A DNA stretch of 64,000 nucleotides from contig CANJTS010000002.1 of NCBI GenBank assembly GCA_947477655.1, positions 248,001 through 312,000 on the forward strand, written 5' to 3'. Below the pieces are notes generated by a model. The model had not been told where the DNA came from, searched no databases, and was given only the letters and a program-made list of their open reading frames with translations. Positions 24,452 through 32,521 of the stretch are shown here, piece after piece. This DNA comes from CAILUG01 sp903844415 (GTDB lineage Bacteria > Pseudomonadota > Gammaproteobacteria > Pseudomonadales > Pseudohongiellaceae). How positions within the stretch are numbered: position 1 is the first letter of the stretch; each line of letters opens with the position of its first letter. A program made the translations under genes and the position numbers.

Positions 24452-24826
24452 ATGGCTGCTCTATTGATGAAATTGCGCAATGTCCCTGCCGATGAGTTGG
24501 ATGCCATATGTGCATTGCTGGACGAACATGCGCTGGCTTATTACGAAACTACTGCCGGGTCGTTCGGGATTTCGCTGCCGGCTTTATGGTTACAAGATGC
24601 AACACAAATGGATCACGCCCGTACACTGCTTGATATTTTTGCCCAGCAACGTTTACAACAAGCTCAAACAGAATTTAATGCCTTGAAATTGGCAGGCCGT
24701 AGCCGCACTTTCTTGGATATAGCGCGGGAAAATCCCTTTCGATTTGTGGCCTACATAATCGTAATAATTGTACTGATCTATATTTCGATCGTACCGCTGT
24801 TGCATCTTGCGGAGATACGGCAATGA
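24452..24826 (+). CDS. DUF6164-family membrane-anchored protein
   Basis: Starting at the ATG at 24452 gives 124 residues. The N-terminal soluble part MAALLMKLRNVPADELDAIC, then YYETTAGSFGISLPALWL, is characteristic of DUF6164, a small family resembling DUF2007-like signal-transducer domains. A C-terminal transmembrane helix (about 95-118) follows. The longer frame from 24386 overlaps the preceding gene in another frame and is not supported. Its stop overlaps the start of the pirin gene (ATGA), implying translational coupling. Confidence 0.75.
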   Translation: MAALLMKLRNVPADELDAICALLDEHALAYYETTAGSFGISLPALWLQDATQMDHARTLLDIFAQQRLQQAQTEFNALKLAGRSRTFLDIARENPFRFVAYIIVIIVLIYISIVPLLHLAEIRQ

Positions 24827-25827
24827 TTCTTGATATACAGCCACTTGGCTTTCAATGGCAAACCTTTGATCCATTTTTGTTTTGTGCTTTTCATGATGAC
24901 AAGTTCCCCAAAGGTAATCCTCAGTTTGGACCTGCGGCTTCTCTGGCAGGGCGTAACATAGGCAGCGATTTTCAGATTCGTGATGGTTGGCGTATGTATC
25001 ACGGGGATCGTATCCCTGGTTTTCCAGTGCATCCGCACCGGGGTTTTGAAACTATAACCATCGTGCAGAAAGGTTTGGTTGATCATGCCGATTCACTTGG
25101 CGCGGCCGGGCGTTATGGCAACGGCGATGTGCAATGGATGACAGCGGGCAAAGGGCTTCAGCACAGTGAAATGTTTCCGCTGCTCCAGCAAGATCAACCC
25201 AACACACTTTTGTTGTTTCAGTTGTGGTTGAACCTACCTGCCAAGAGCAAGTTGGTTGATCCATATTTTGCCATGTTCTGGTCTCAGGATTTGCCCAGGG
25301 TATACAGTATGGATGCGCAGGGCAGAAAAATAACCGTGGAAATAACCGCTGGTAACTATCAGGAAACTCGTGCTTTAGTGCCGCCACCAGATTCTTGGGC
25401 GGCTGATCCTGCCAATGAGGTAGTGGTATGGGTAATTGATCTGGCGGCAAATGCTGAATGGGAATTACCAGCTGCATCCAAGGGGCTTAATCGTTGTCTG
25501 TATTTTTTTGCAGGCGCAACTGCACAAATTGCAGGGCAAACCATTCCAGTATTAAACAGTGTGCGTTTACGTTCCGAGCAGGCTGCCAGCATCATCAATG
25601 GTGACAAGAGCGCACGATTTTTGTTGCTGCAAGGCAAACCCATCAATGAGCCAGTAGCGCAACACGGCCCCTTTGTAATGAATACTCGCAACGAACTGGT
25701 TCAAGCTTTTGCTGATTACCAACGTGATCAATTTGGCGGCTGGCCCTGGCCAGAAACAGATCAGGTGCATGGCCTACGTAAAAGATTTGCGCGCTTTGTT
25801 GATGGCACTGAAGTAGAGCCAGACTAA
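24823..25827 (+). CDS. Pirin family cupin protein
   Basis: The 334-residue protein shows the pirin N-terminal cupin with FPVHPHRGFETITIV (metal ligands H70 and H72), then GDVQWMTAGKGLQHSEM (further His and Glu ligands). A second, degenerate cupin forms the C-terminal half. Pirins bind Fe(II) or other metals; some act as quercetin dioxygenases and others as regulators. It is cytoplasmic. The ATGA overlap with the DUF6164 gene places it in a three-gene operon with the two small membrane proteins. The specific role is unknown. Confidence 0.85.
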   Translation: MILDIQPLGFQWQTFDPFLFCAFHDDKFPKGNPQFGPAASLAGRNIGSDFQIRDGWRMYHGDRIPGFPVHPHRGFETITIVQKGLVDHADSLGAAGRYGNGDVQWMTAGKGLQHSEMFPLLQQDQPNTLLLFQLWLNLPAKSKLVDPYFAMFWSQDLPRVYSMDAQGRKITVEITAGNYQETRALVPPPDSWAADPANEVVVWVIDLAANAEWELPAASKGLNRCLYFFAGATAQIAGQTIPVLNSVRLRSEQAASIINGDKSARFLLLQGKPINEPVAQHGPFVMNTRNELVQAFADYQRDQFGGWPWPETDQVHGLRKRFARFVDGTEVEPD

Positions 25828-25971
25828 ATATTTTATTGTCGTGGCAATTGCTAGATGCTGTGCGAGTTGCCAATAAGTAGGATAAAGCTCAGCACATGTC
25901 TACAAGACGGGCAGTGAGATTCAAGACTAGCGGTTTGCAAACTACTCTTAGTATTTACTCAGGACACATCC

Positions 25972-26562
25972 ATGCTTTACGCAACAGTTCTGGCAGGTGG
26001 TCTGTCATCTCGCATGGGGCAAAACAAGGCTTTTTTGCGTTTGTCTGGCTTAACTTTGCTGGATCATGCGATCAACTTGTTAAAGTCTGCCAGCGCTGAT
26101 CCGGTGCTCATCAGTGGAGAAGTAGCAGGTAAGCACAGTGTGCCAGATCTATTGCCACAGTGTGGCCCGCCTGGTGGTCTGTACTCAATACTGGACTTCA
26201 TCCGTAACACTTCCGGCCTAGATGGATCTGCTTTGATCCTGATCCCGGTAGACATGCCTCTGTTAAAGTTGCGGACCATCCAGCAGTTGGTAGAGCTTGG
26301 CACAAATGCATCTTGTTGCCATTTTGAAAATGAGGTTTTTCCTTGTGTGTTCAAAACGACTACTGAACTTTACTGTCATCTGAAGGATTTGTTTGCTGAA
26401 GGTACTGAACTCGGCGGCCACCGTTCGATGAAAGCCATATTCAAATATTGCGCAGCAAAAGTAATTCCGATTGCTACCGAACAGTTAGGTGAGTTCAGAA
26501 ATGTGAATACAGCTGAAGATTGGAAGCAGATTACGCAGTTAAGCAAAAAAACTTTACCCTGA
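25972..26562 (+). CDS. mobA: Molybdenum cofactor guanylyltransferase MobA
   Basis: The 196-residue protein begins with the nucleotidyltransferase signature LAGGLSSRMGQNKAFL (about 8-23). It has CGPPGGLYSIL and the metal-binding ILIPVDMPLL strand (Asp), then EFRNVNTAEDW near the C-terminus, all typical of MobA. The enzyme transfers GMP from GTP to molybdopterin to form the guanine dinucleotide cofactor. This serves the DMSO-reductase family, which includes the formate dehydrogenase encoded 3 kb downstream on the other strand. It is cytoplasmic and monocistronic here. Confidence 0.9.
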   Translation: MLYATVLAGGLSSRMGQNKAFLRLSGLTLLDHAINLLKSASADPVLISGEVAGKHSVPDLLPQCGPPGGLYSILDFIRNTSGLDGSALILIPVDMPLLKLRTIQQLVELGTNASCCHFENEVFPCVFKTTTELYCHLKDLFAEGTELGGHRSMKAIFKYCAAKVIPIATEQLGEFRNVNTAEDWKQITQLSKKTLP

Positions 26563-26625
26563 ACGCTACTGCGGCAAAATATTGCTCACATAACCTGTAT
26601 TTAAGGTGTCACCAACGCTCAGTGG

Positions 26626-26690
26626 ATGACACCCTATCAAGATGGCGCGACCCGAGTAGTTTCGGAGCCGCTGGACGGGAGGTGGAGCTT
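26626..26690 (+). pseudogene. Short IS91-type transposase scrap
   Basis: The translation TPYQDGATRVVSEPLDG closely matches the block PYRDGTTHVILEPLD in the remnant at 23057 and in IS91-family transposases. Only about 20 codons persist, between mobA and a DUF6152 gene. Confidence 0.6.
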
Positions 26691-26696
26691 ATTGTG

Positions 26697-27176
26697 TCAG
26701 ACCCCGGCAACTGGCGGGGCTTCTTCGTTGGAACGAAAACCTTGTTCAATCCAGCCTTCCCAACGTTTGATGGTGTCTGGGTCGGAGCGGCAACCGCCAT
26801 CGCTGGGAGTCACGTAAGTGTTGTCGGTCTTTTTGATCCAGCCCAGTGCGCCGCCGGCCCGGCCATCGATTAAGGGACAATACATCACTGTCAGAGTTTC
26901 ACCTGGCTTAAAAGTGTTGCCGGTAACGCCGCGCCCAACTAATTGCGGAGGTGCTGCACCTTCGAAACTCCACAGCGTTTCAGTCCCGTCGGGATTTTTA
27001 ACGTTGATGTAGAGCCACGAATGCGGATTATTAAAGGCCCAGCGTTCCACAGTGCCGGTCACCACTTTTTGGACCACACGTTCGAACATGCTGAATGAAT
27101 GATGTGCCTCGACAGAGGAGACAAGCATTAGTGTTGTTGCCAGTGTGATTAGAGTTCTTACAAATACATTTTTCAT
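26697..27176 (-). CDS. DUF6152-family secreted protein
   Basis: The 159-residue product has a signal peptide (about 1-24) followed by HHSFSMFE. The DUF6152 core follows: VVTGTVERWAFNNPHSWLYINV, TLWSFEGAAPP, and GNTFKPGETLTVMYCPL. It shares the NPHSW motif with the 6643 and 28419 genes. The C-terminal extension contains an additional Cys. The function of the domain is unknown. The gene lies 27 bp after the 333-residue secreted protein on the same strand, so they form a pair. The extreme 3' end abuts an IS91 scrap. Confidence 0.8.
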   Translation of the reverse strand: MKNVFVRTLITLATTLMLVSSVEAHHSFSMFERVVQKVVTGTVERWAFNNPHSWLYINVKNPDGTETLWSFEGAAPPQLVGRGVTGNTFKPGETLTVMYCPLIDGRAGGALGWIKKTDNTYVTPSDGGCRSDPDTIKRWEGWIEQGFRSNEEAPPVAGV

Positions 27177-27203
27177 CTCAACCCCCTTTTTTATTTTGTT
27201 TGG

Positions 27204-28205
27204 TTATTTTGATGTGTCGGTCGATAGTGTTGTGTTGTAGATCGGATCGCGGGACTGACCGGGCAATTCCGGGAACAGCGTCGAACCGCGTGCATCTTTG
27301 TAGCCTTCTTCTCCTGGAAGATGGAAATTGGTCTTGCCATTTTCATCCATGTAAGAATTGCTGCTAAGCTCACACTCCCAGTGCTGGGGACGATGCCCTG
27401 CTGTTTCCAGCTCAACGGCATGCCTGAAGGCATATACAGCATTCACAGGTTTTATGAAGGCGTTGGGGTCGTAGAAAGTGGCCTGCACTTCCAAACGTTC
27501 GATGCCGTTTCCATACTGTTTCAGCTCCCAGGTTTCCACTTGTTCAAACTGGTTGCTGGTCATTGGCGACCAGCGCGTGAAATCCGCCGGCAACAGATAT
27601 TTGGTGTGGGTGATCAGTTTGTTGCCGTCCCAAAAACCAATCGTATCACCGTACCAGGAATGGGTGCCGTACAGGTTCTGGTGCTGCTGGCCGATGTAGA
27701 CACGGCGTATGGAATTAGCGAAGTCGTTGATTAGATATGATTCTTGCGGCATGTTTACGAATTCGTGGGAGTAAGGCTCGAGCAACCAGCGCGGTAAACC
27801 GGTTGGTTCGCAGTGGGTCAGTCGATCATAACGGACTTGACCTTCTTCCTGCTGTTGGCGCCAGCGTTCTTTGTAGGCCGCTTCATAAGCAGGGGTTAAA
27901 ACACCTTCTCTTACTGTACCTGTCATGCCACCGTCGATGAAGATGTCCATGTGTGTGTTGCCAGCTGTTGTCCACAAACCATACCAACGTGGAATGGACT
28001 CCACAGTATGTTGGGTGCCGCCGTTGGCCTGCTCCAGAAGCCAGGCGTAATGTGCATCCGACGAGGCGAACTCTTGACTGGGTGGAATTACTTGTAAGGG
28101 CGGGCCGTAACCGGCCCCAAAACCCTGTGCGTGCAAAAGGGCCGGAATGGTTGCAAGGGCTACGACACACAGTGCTTTTTTTATTATTAGGTTGGTTGTT
28201 TGCAT
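27204..28205 (-). CDS. Secreted protein related to the G-x-W-x5-LVV family
   Basis: The 333-residue protein has a signal peptide (about 1-26, cut after LHAQ). Within it, SIRRVYIGQQH, GDTIGFWDGNKLITHTKYL, VETWELKQYGNGIERLEVQATFYD and PNAFIKPVNAVYAF occupy the same order as the family core in the 8820 and 28419 genes. Those genes carry RTIHMDKD, GRWEGTTLVV, LRVTER and DPAVFTRPW at these places. It is a more diverged member. It precedes a DUF6152 gene, repeating the arrangement seen at 6.6-9.6 kb. Periplasmic location is inferred; activity is unknown. Confidence 0.65.
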   Translation of the reverse strand: MQTTNLIIKKALCVVALATIPALLHAQGFGAGYGPPLQVIPPSQEFASSDAHYAWLLEQANGGTQHTVESIPRWYGLWTTAGNTHMDIFIDGGMTGTVREGVLTPAYEAAYKERWRQQQEEGQVRYDRLTHCEPTGLPRWLLEPYSHEFVNMPQESYLINDFANSIRRVYIGQQHQNLYGTHSWYGDTIGFWDGNKLITHTKYLLPADFTRWSPMTSNQFEQVETWELKQYGNGIERLEVQATFYDPNAFIKPVNAVYAFRHAVELETAGHRPQHWECELSSNSYMDENGKTNFHLPGEEGYKDARGSTLFPELPGQSRDPIYNTTLSTDTSK

Positions 28206-28418
28206 GACTCTCCTTCTGGTGGGAGGTTTTAGGTGCTCCCTATATTACAGTGAAGTTTTATAGAATCAATGCTACGAAACCAGATATCCGCAGAATTTAC
28301 GAGGCTTTTTCTCGGCTGCCACTGGCTGTATAGTCGCCCGGTATACAGGGCAAAAAATCGCCTAGATCAAAAAAATACACGATTTCTAGATGTTTTCTTA
28401 GAAGAGGAGAATCTATCC

Positions 28419-29603
28419 ATGTCATTTCAAATTCGCCAGATTGGCATTGCATTTGTTTTGTTGTTAACCGCAACGTCCGTTTTGGCCCATCACGGGCTGG
28501 CTAATTTTAATCTCAACATCGATCTCACCATAGAAGGCAGCATCGCCAACGTTGCCTTGATCAACCCGCATTCCTGGATTTACGTAGATGTTACCAACAC
28601 CGATGGCAGCGTTAGCCAGTGGAAGTGTGAACTGCGCGGTGGCACCGCCCTGCGCCGTTCTGGCTGGACACATGAGATGTTTGAGGTAGGCTCGCCTGTG
28701 ACGATAACTGGCTCACCCGATCGTTATGAAGAAAATACTTGTTACATGGGCTCGATCTTTTTTGCGAATGGCAACACGATGGATCGCTACGGCCAATTGG
28801 TGGCGGCGGAGTTAAATGTGCGGCATCCCATCGAAGTGAAACGCCTGGCCAATGGTAACCTGGATATCAACGGTGACTGGGCTGCAGAACAGGTTGTCAT
28901 GACTGATCCACGTGGGCTCAGTGGTACCTTGGTGCCGCTCGGGGTTGTAGACCAGTTCGCGCCAGGTGAATTACCTGCCGGTGGCAGAGCCTTCCAGGGT
29001 TCGCGTGGTACACCAGAATCATTCTCTGATGATCCATTGGCGACAACGTGGAAACGCCCGTCAATGCTGCCACTAACCGATTCCGGCAGTGCTGCGATAA
29101 TGGGTTTCGACGGCGGTTCCAGCGACAATCCCCGACTTAACTGCGAGTCAACCAACATTCTGTTCGACTGGAGTTTCGACAATCCGATTAACCACATTGT
29201 TCAAACTGAAACCGAAGTCCATCTGACCTATGGTTTGATGAATATGGAGCGCACGATTCATTTAGACCAAGTGGATTTTCCGGCAACAATGGAACCGAGC
29301 CGCACCGGCTATTCGATCGGCAGGTGGGAGAATGATGTGCTCGTTGTGCAAACGCGCGGGTTTTTGGCGGGTATACTTTCGGCGGACACAAATACTCCGC
29401 ACAGTGAAGCTTTACGCGTGACAGAGCGTTTCTCTCTGGATACGGTCAACGGTGCGTTGGTGCGCGAATTTGTAGCAGAAGACGGTGTCTACTGGACTGG
29501 CGAATATCGAAATCGCGACAGCATGTTTGTGTCATCATTGCCTTTCGAGCGGTACAACTGCGATGACCGCTCGTTCAATACCGACCAGTTGCAGAATCTG
29601 TAG
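28419..29603 (+). CDS. Secreted fusion of DUF6152 domain and G-x-W core domain
   Basis: The start at 28419 is supported by GAAGAGGAGA upstream and by an immediate signal peptide (cut after VLA, before HHGLANF); the frame to 28269 has no such features. The 394-residue product has an N-terminal DUF6152 domain (INPHSWIYVDV, SQWKCELRGG). Its C-terminal core carries RTIHLDQVD, IGRWENDVLVVQTRGF, ALRVTERFSL and FVAEDGVYWTGEYRNR. It thus joins in one chain the two domains encoded by separate neighbouring genes at 6.6-9.6 and 26.7-28.2 kb. This fusion argues that the domains act together. It is transcribed divergently from the 27204 pair. Confidence 0.75.
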   Translation: MSFQIRQIGIAFVLLLTATSVLAHHGLANFNLNIDLTIEGSIANVALINPHSWIYVDVTNTDGSVSQWKCELRGGTALRRSGWTHEMFEVGSPVTITGSPDRYEENTCYMGSIFFANGNTMDRYGQLVAAELNVRHPIEVKRLANGNLDINGDWAAEQVVMTDPRGLSGTLVPLGVVDQFAPGELPAGGRAFQGSRGTPESFSDDPLATTWKRPSMLPLTDSGSAAIMGFDGGSSDNPRLNCESTNILFDWSFDNPINHIVQTETEVHLTYGLMNMERTIHLDQVDFPATMEPSRTGYSIGRWENDVLVVQTRGFLAGILSADTNTPHSEALRVTERFSLDTVNGALVREFVAEDGVYWTGEYRNRDSMFVSSLPFERYNCDDRSFNTDQLQNL

Positions 29604-29631
29604 CAATAACTACGATGCTAGTTATTGCTAC
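29600..29631. terminator. Strong inverted repeat between convergent genes
   Basis: GTAGCAATAACTA and TAGTTATTGCTAC make a perfect 13-bp stem with a 6-nt loop, overlapping the stop codon of the plus-strand gene and lying 14 bp beyond the fdsA stop. It is likely a bidirectional terminator, though T-runs are poor. Confidence 0.6.
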
Positions 29632-29644
29632 GTAAATAGATCTA

Positions 29645-32521
29645 CTACTTCATCACCTCTGCCAGCTTTCGGCGACTTTCGTTGAAATCTAGGTATTGTT
29701 TCTGCCAGTCGGACATTACGCTGGCTTGGGTAACTTGTACCGCGGTCACTTTATATTCAGGACAGTTGGTAGCCCAGTCGCTGTATTCGGTGGTGATGAC
29801 ATTGGCGCCGGAACCAGGCATGTGAAAAGTAGTGTAGACCACACCCGGTTGCATACGATCGGAAATTTTTACATGCATAGTCGTTTCACCCTTGCGACTA
29901 CGCAGGTTGATTAACTCGCCATCTTTAATCCCACGCTCGACCGCATCTTCTGGATGAATCTCCAGCAGGTCTTCGTTGTGCCAAATGTTGTTTTCGGTAC
30001 GACGCGTTTGTGCGCCAACATTGTATTGGCTGAGAATGCGTCCAGTAGTAAGTATGAGTGGGAACTTCGGAGTAACACGCTCTTCTGTGGGCACAAATTC
30101 CGTCACTATAAACATGCCTTTGCCGCGCACGAAACTGTCGATGTGCATGATGGGGGTTCCGTTTGGCGCTGCATCTGTAACAGGCCACTGCATACTGCCT
30201 TCGTTATCGAGGCGATCAAAACTTAAATTTTTGAACGTAGGTGTCATGAACGCAATTTCATCCATAATTTCGGATGAATTGTTGTAGTGCATCGGATAAC
30301 CCATGGCATTGGATAACTCGATGGCAATTTCCCATTCGTGTTTGCCGGTCTTTGGTGCCATGACTGGCCGTACACGGCCGAGCCGACGTTCCGCATTGGT
30401 AAAGGTGCCATCTTTTTCGAGGAAGGAAGTGCCAGGTAAAAATACGTGAGCAAACTTGGCGGTTTCGTTTAAAAACAAATCCTGCACCACAATGAATTCC
30501 ATGTTTTCCAGCGCTTTTTCTACATGTTTGGTGTCGGGATCGGATTGGGCAATGTCTTCACCTTGGATGTACATACCCCGGTAGATGCCCTGTATCGCAG
30601 CGTTGAACATATTGGGAATACGATAGCCAGGCTCTGCATCCTGTTCCACACCCCATTCTTTGGAGAAAAAGTCACGGGTAGCATCCTGGCTGACATGCCG
30701 GTAACCAGGAAATTCATGCGGGAAGGAGCCCATGTCGCATGATCCCTGCACATTGTTTTGGCCGCGCAATGGATTCACACCAGCGCCATTAAAACCGATG
30801 TTACCGGTGAGCATGGCGAGATTGGCCATTCCCATAACCATGGTGGACCCTTGGGAGTGTTCGGTAACGCCCAGACCATAATAAATTGATGCGGGTTTTG
30901 CTGTCGCATAGCGCCGGGCAGCTTCCCGCACTTGATCGGCATTGCCACCCAACAGGTGTGCAACTGCTTCAGGAGAGTTTTTGGGATTCTTGATAAAGGT
31001 CAGCCAGTCGTTGAAGCCAGCAGTGTCACAACGTTCTTTTACGTAGTCCCACGCCACTAGGTTTTCTTCCACGATGGTGTAAGCGAGGGCGTTGATAAGT
31101 GCCACGTTGGAACCGGGTAATAGGGGCAAATGGATACTGGCTTTTACATGCGGAGTTTCAACCAGTTCGATGCGACGTGGATCACACACGATGATCTCTG
31201 CGCCTTCGCGAATGCGTTTTTTCATACGTGATGCAAAAACCGGATGGGCATCAGTGGGGTTGGCACCAATAAGTAGTATCAAATTAGTTGCTTCAACGCT
31301 GGCGAAGTCTTGAGTCCCTGCAGAGGTACCTAAGGTCTGGCTCAAACCATATCCAGTCGGAGAGTGGCAAACGCGGGCACAGGTATCGACGTTATTATTT
31401 TTGAAGGCAGTACGAATCATTTTCTGTACTACATAAACTTCTTCATTGGTGGTGCGTGAAGAGGTAATGCCGCCAATAGATTTGCGGCCATGTTTTTCTT
31501 GGATTTCCATAAAGCGTTTTGCCGTGTGGCTGATCGCAACATCCCAGCTTACCTCTTGCCAGGGGTCGGAAGTTTTGGCACGAATCATTGGTTTCATGAT
31601 GCGTTCTTTATGTGTGGCGTAACCCCAGGAGAAGCGACCCTTCACACAGGAATGTCCATCATTGGCTTTGCCACTCTTGGCAGGAACCATACGTACGACC
31701 TGATCACCTTTCATCTCGGCGCGGAAAGTACAGCCAACGCCACAATAAGCGCAGGTGGTTTCGACGCTGTGTTCGGGCGTGCCTAATTCCACTACGGATT
31801 TTTCTGAGAGCGTGGCAGTTGGACAAGCTTGCACACAAGCACCACAAGAAACACATTCGGAATTGAGAAAACCTTCGTCGATGCCGGCACTGACTTTGGA
31901 GCGGAAACCGCTGCCCTGAATGGTCAAAGCGAAAGTCCCTTGCACTTCTTCACAGGCACGCACACAACGTGAACAGACAATACATTTGCTGGCTTCAAAC
32001 TGGAAATAAGGATTGCTGGTATCTTTGGGCGCATCAAGGTGATTGTCACCTTTATAACCATAACGCACATCGCGCAGACCCACTGCGCCAGCCATATCCT
32101 GCAATTCGCAGTCGCCATTGGCAGAACAGGTGAGGCAATCAAGCGGATGATCAGAAATATAAAGTTCCATTACGCCTTTGCGCAATTTCGCTAGCTTGCC
32201 ATTTTGAGTGGTGACTTTCAGGCCAGCTTCGACTGGTGTGGTGCACGAAGCCGGAGTGCCGCGTCGGCCTTCGATTTCCACTATGCATAAACGGCAGGAG
32301 CCAAAGGGCTCAAGATTATCGGTGGCGCAAAGTTTGGGTACTGTAATGCCCAGCATTTTTGCTGCACGCATAATGCTGGTACCTTTGGGAACAGTGATCG
32401 ACTGGCCATCAATAATCAGGCTTATCAACTCAGAACTGGTACTAAGGGGTGTACCGTAATCGATTTCATCGGCAGCAATTTTCGGGTCGAACATGATGGG
32501 ACTTTGGACTATGGAATTCAT
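29645..32521 (-). CDS. fdsA: NAD-dependent formate dehydrogenase, alpha (molybdopterin) subunit
   Basis: The 958-residue protein oxidises formate to CO2 at a bis-MGD molybdenum centre. An N-terminal 2Fe-2S domain has C65, C76, C79 and C93. A His-Cys cluster motif follows (H125, C129, C132, C138), then two 4Fe-4S motifs (C180-C190 and C223-C233), and a fourth near TTCAYCGVGC. The Mo ligand is the Cys in RVCHSPTGYGL (about C385), so this is a Cys, not selenocysteine, enzyme. The C-terminus has the MGD-binding barrel. No twin-arginine signal is present, so it is cytoplasmic. It overlaps the fdsB stop by 4 bp. No fdsD gene follows. Confidence 0.95.
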   Translation of the reverse strand: MNSIVQSPIMFDPKIAADEIDYGTPLSTSSELISLIIDGQSITVPKGTSIMRAAKMLGITVPKLCATDNLEPFGSCRLCIVEIEGRRGTPASCTTPVEAGLKVTTQNGKLAKLRKGVMELYISDHPLDCLTCSANGDCELQDMAGAVGLRDVRYGYKGDNHLDAPKDTSNPYFQFEASKCIVCSRCVRACEEVQGTFALTIQGSGFRSKVSAGIDEGFLNSECVSCGACVQACPTATLSEKSVVELGTPEHSVETTCAYCGVGCTFRAEMKGDQVVRMVPAKSGKANDGHSCVKGRFSWGYATHKERIMKPMIRAKTSDPWQEVSWDVAISHTAKRFMEIQEKHGRKSIGGITSSRTTNEEVYVVQKMIRTAFKNNNVDTCARVCHSPTGYGLSQTLGTSAGTQDFASVEATNLILLIGANPTDAHPVFASRMKKRIREGAEIIVCDPRRIELVETPHVKASIHLPLLPGSNVALINALAYTIVEENLVAWDYVKERCDTAGFNDWLTFIKNPKNSPEAVAHLLGGNADQVREAARRYATAKPASIYYGLGVTEHSQGSTMVMGMANLAMLTGNIGFNGAGVNPLRGQNNVQGSCDMGSFPHEFPGYRHVSQDATRDFFSKEWGVEQDAEPGYRIPNMFNAAIQGIYRGMYIQGEDIAQSDPDTKHVEKALENMEFIVVQDLFLNETAKFAHVFLPGTSFLEKDGTFTNAERRLGRVRPVMAPKTGKHEWEIAIELSNAMGYPMHYNNSSEIMDEIAFMTPTFKNLSFDRLDNEGSMQWPVTDAAPNGTPIMHIDSFVRGKGMFIVTEFVPTEERVTPKFPLILTTGRILSQYNVGAQTRRTENNIWHNEDLLEIHPEDAVERGIKDGELINLRSRKGETTMHVKISDRMQPGVVYTTFHMPGSGANVITTEYSDWATNCPEYKVTAVQVTQASVMSDWQKQYLDFNESRRKLAEVMK

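Noticed and set aside
28269..28418. Extended start of the DUF6152 fusion gene at 28269
   Set aside because: No signal peptide or ribosome-binding site supports it, whereas 28419 has both.
31490..31786. Plus-strand ORF inside fdsA
   Set aside because: It lies antisense within a well-conserved enzyme gene with no recognisable domain; a shadow frame.
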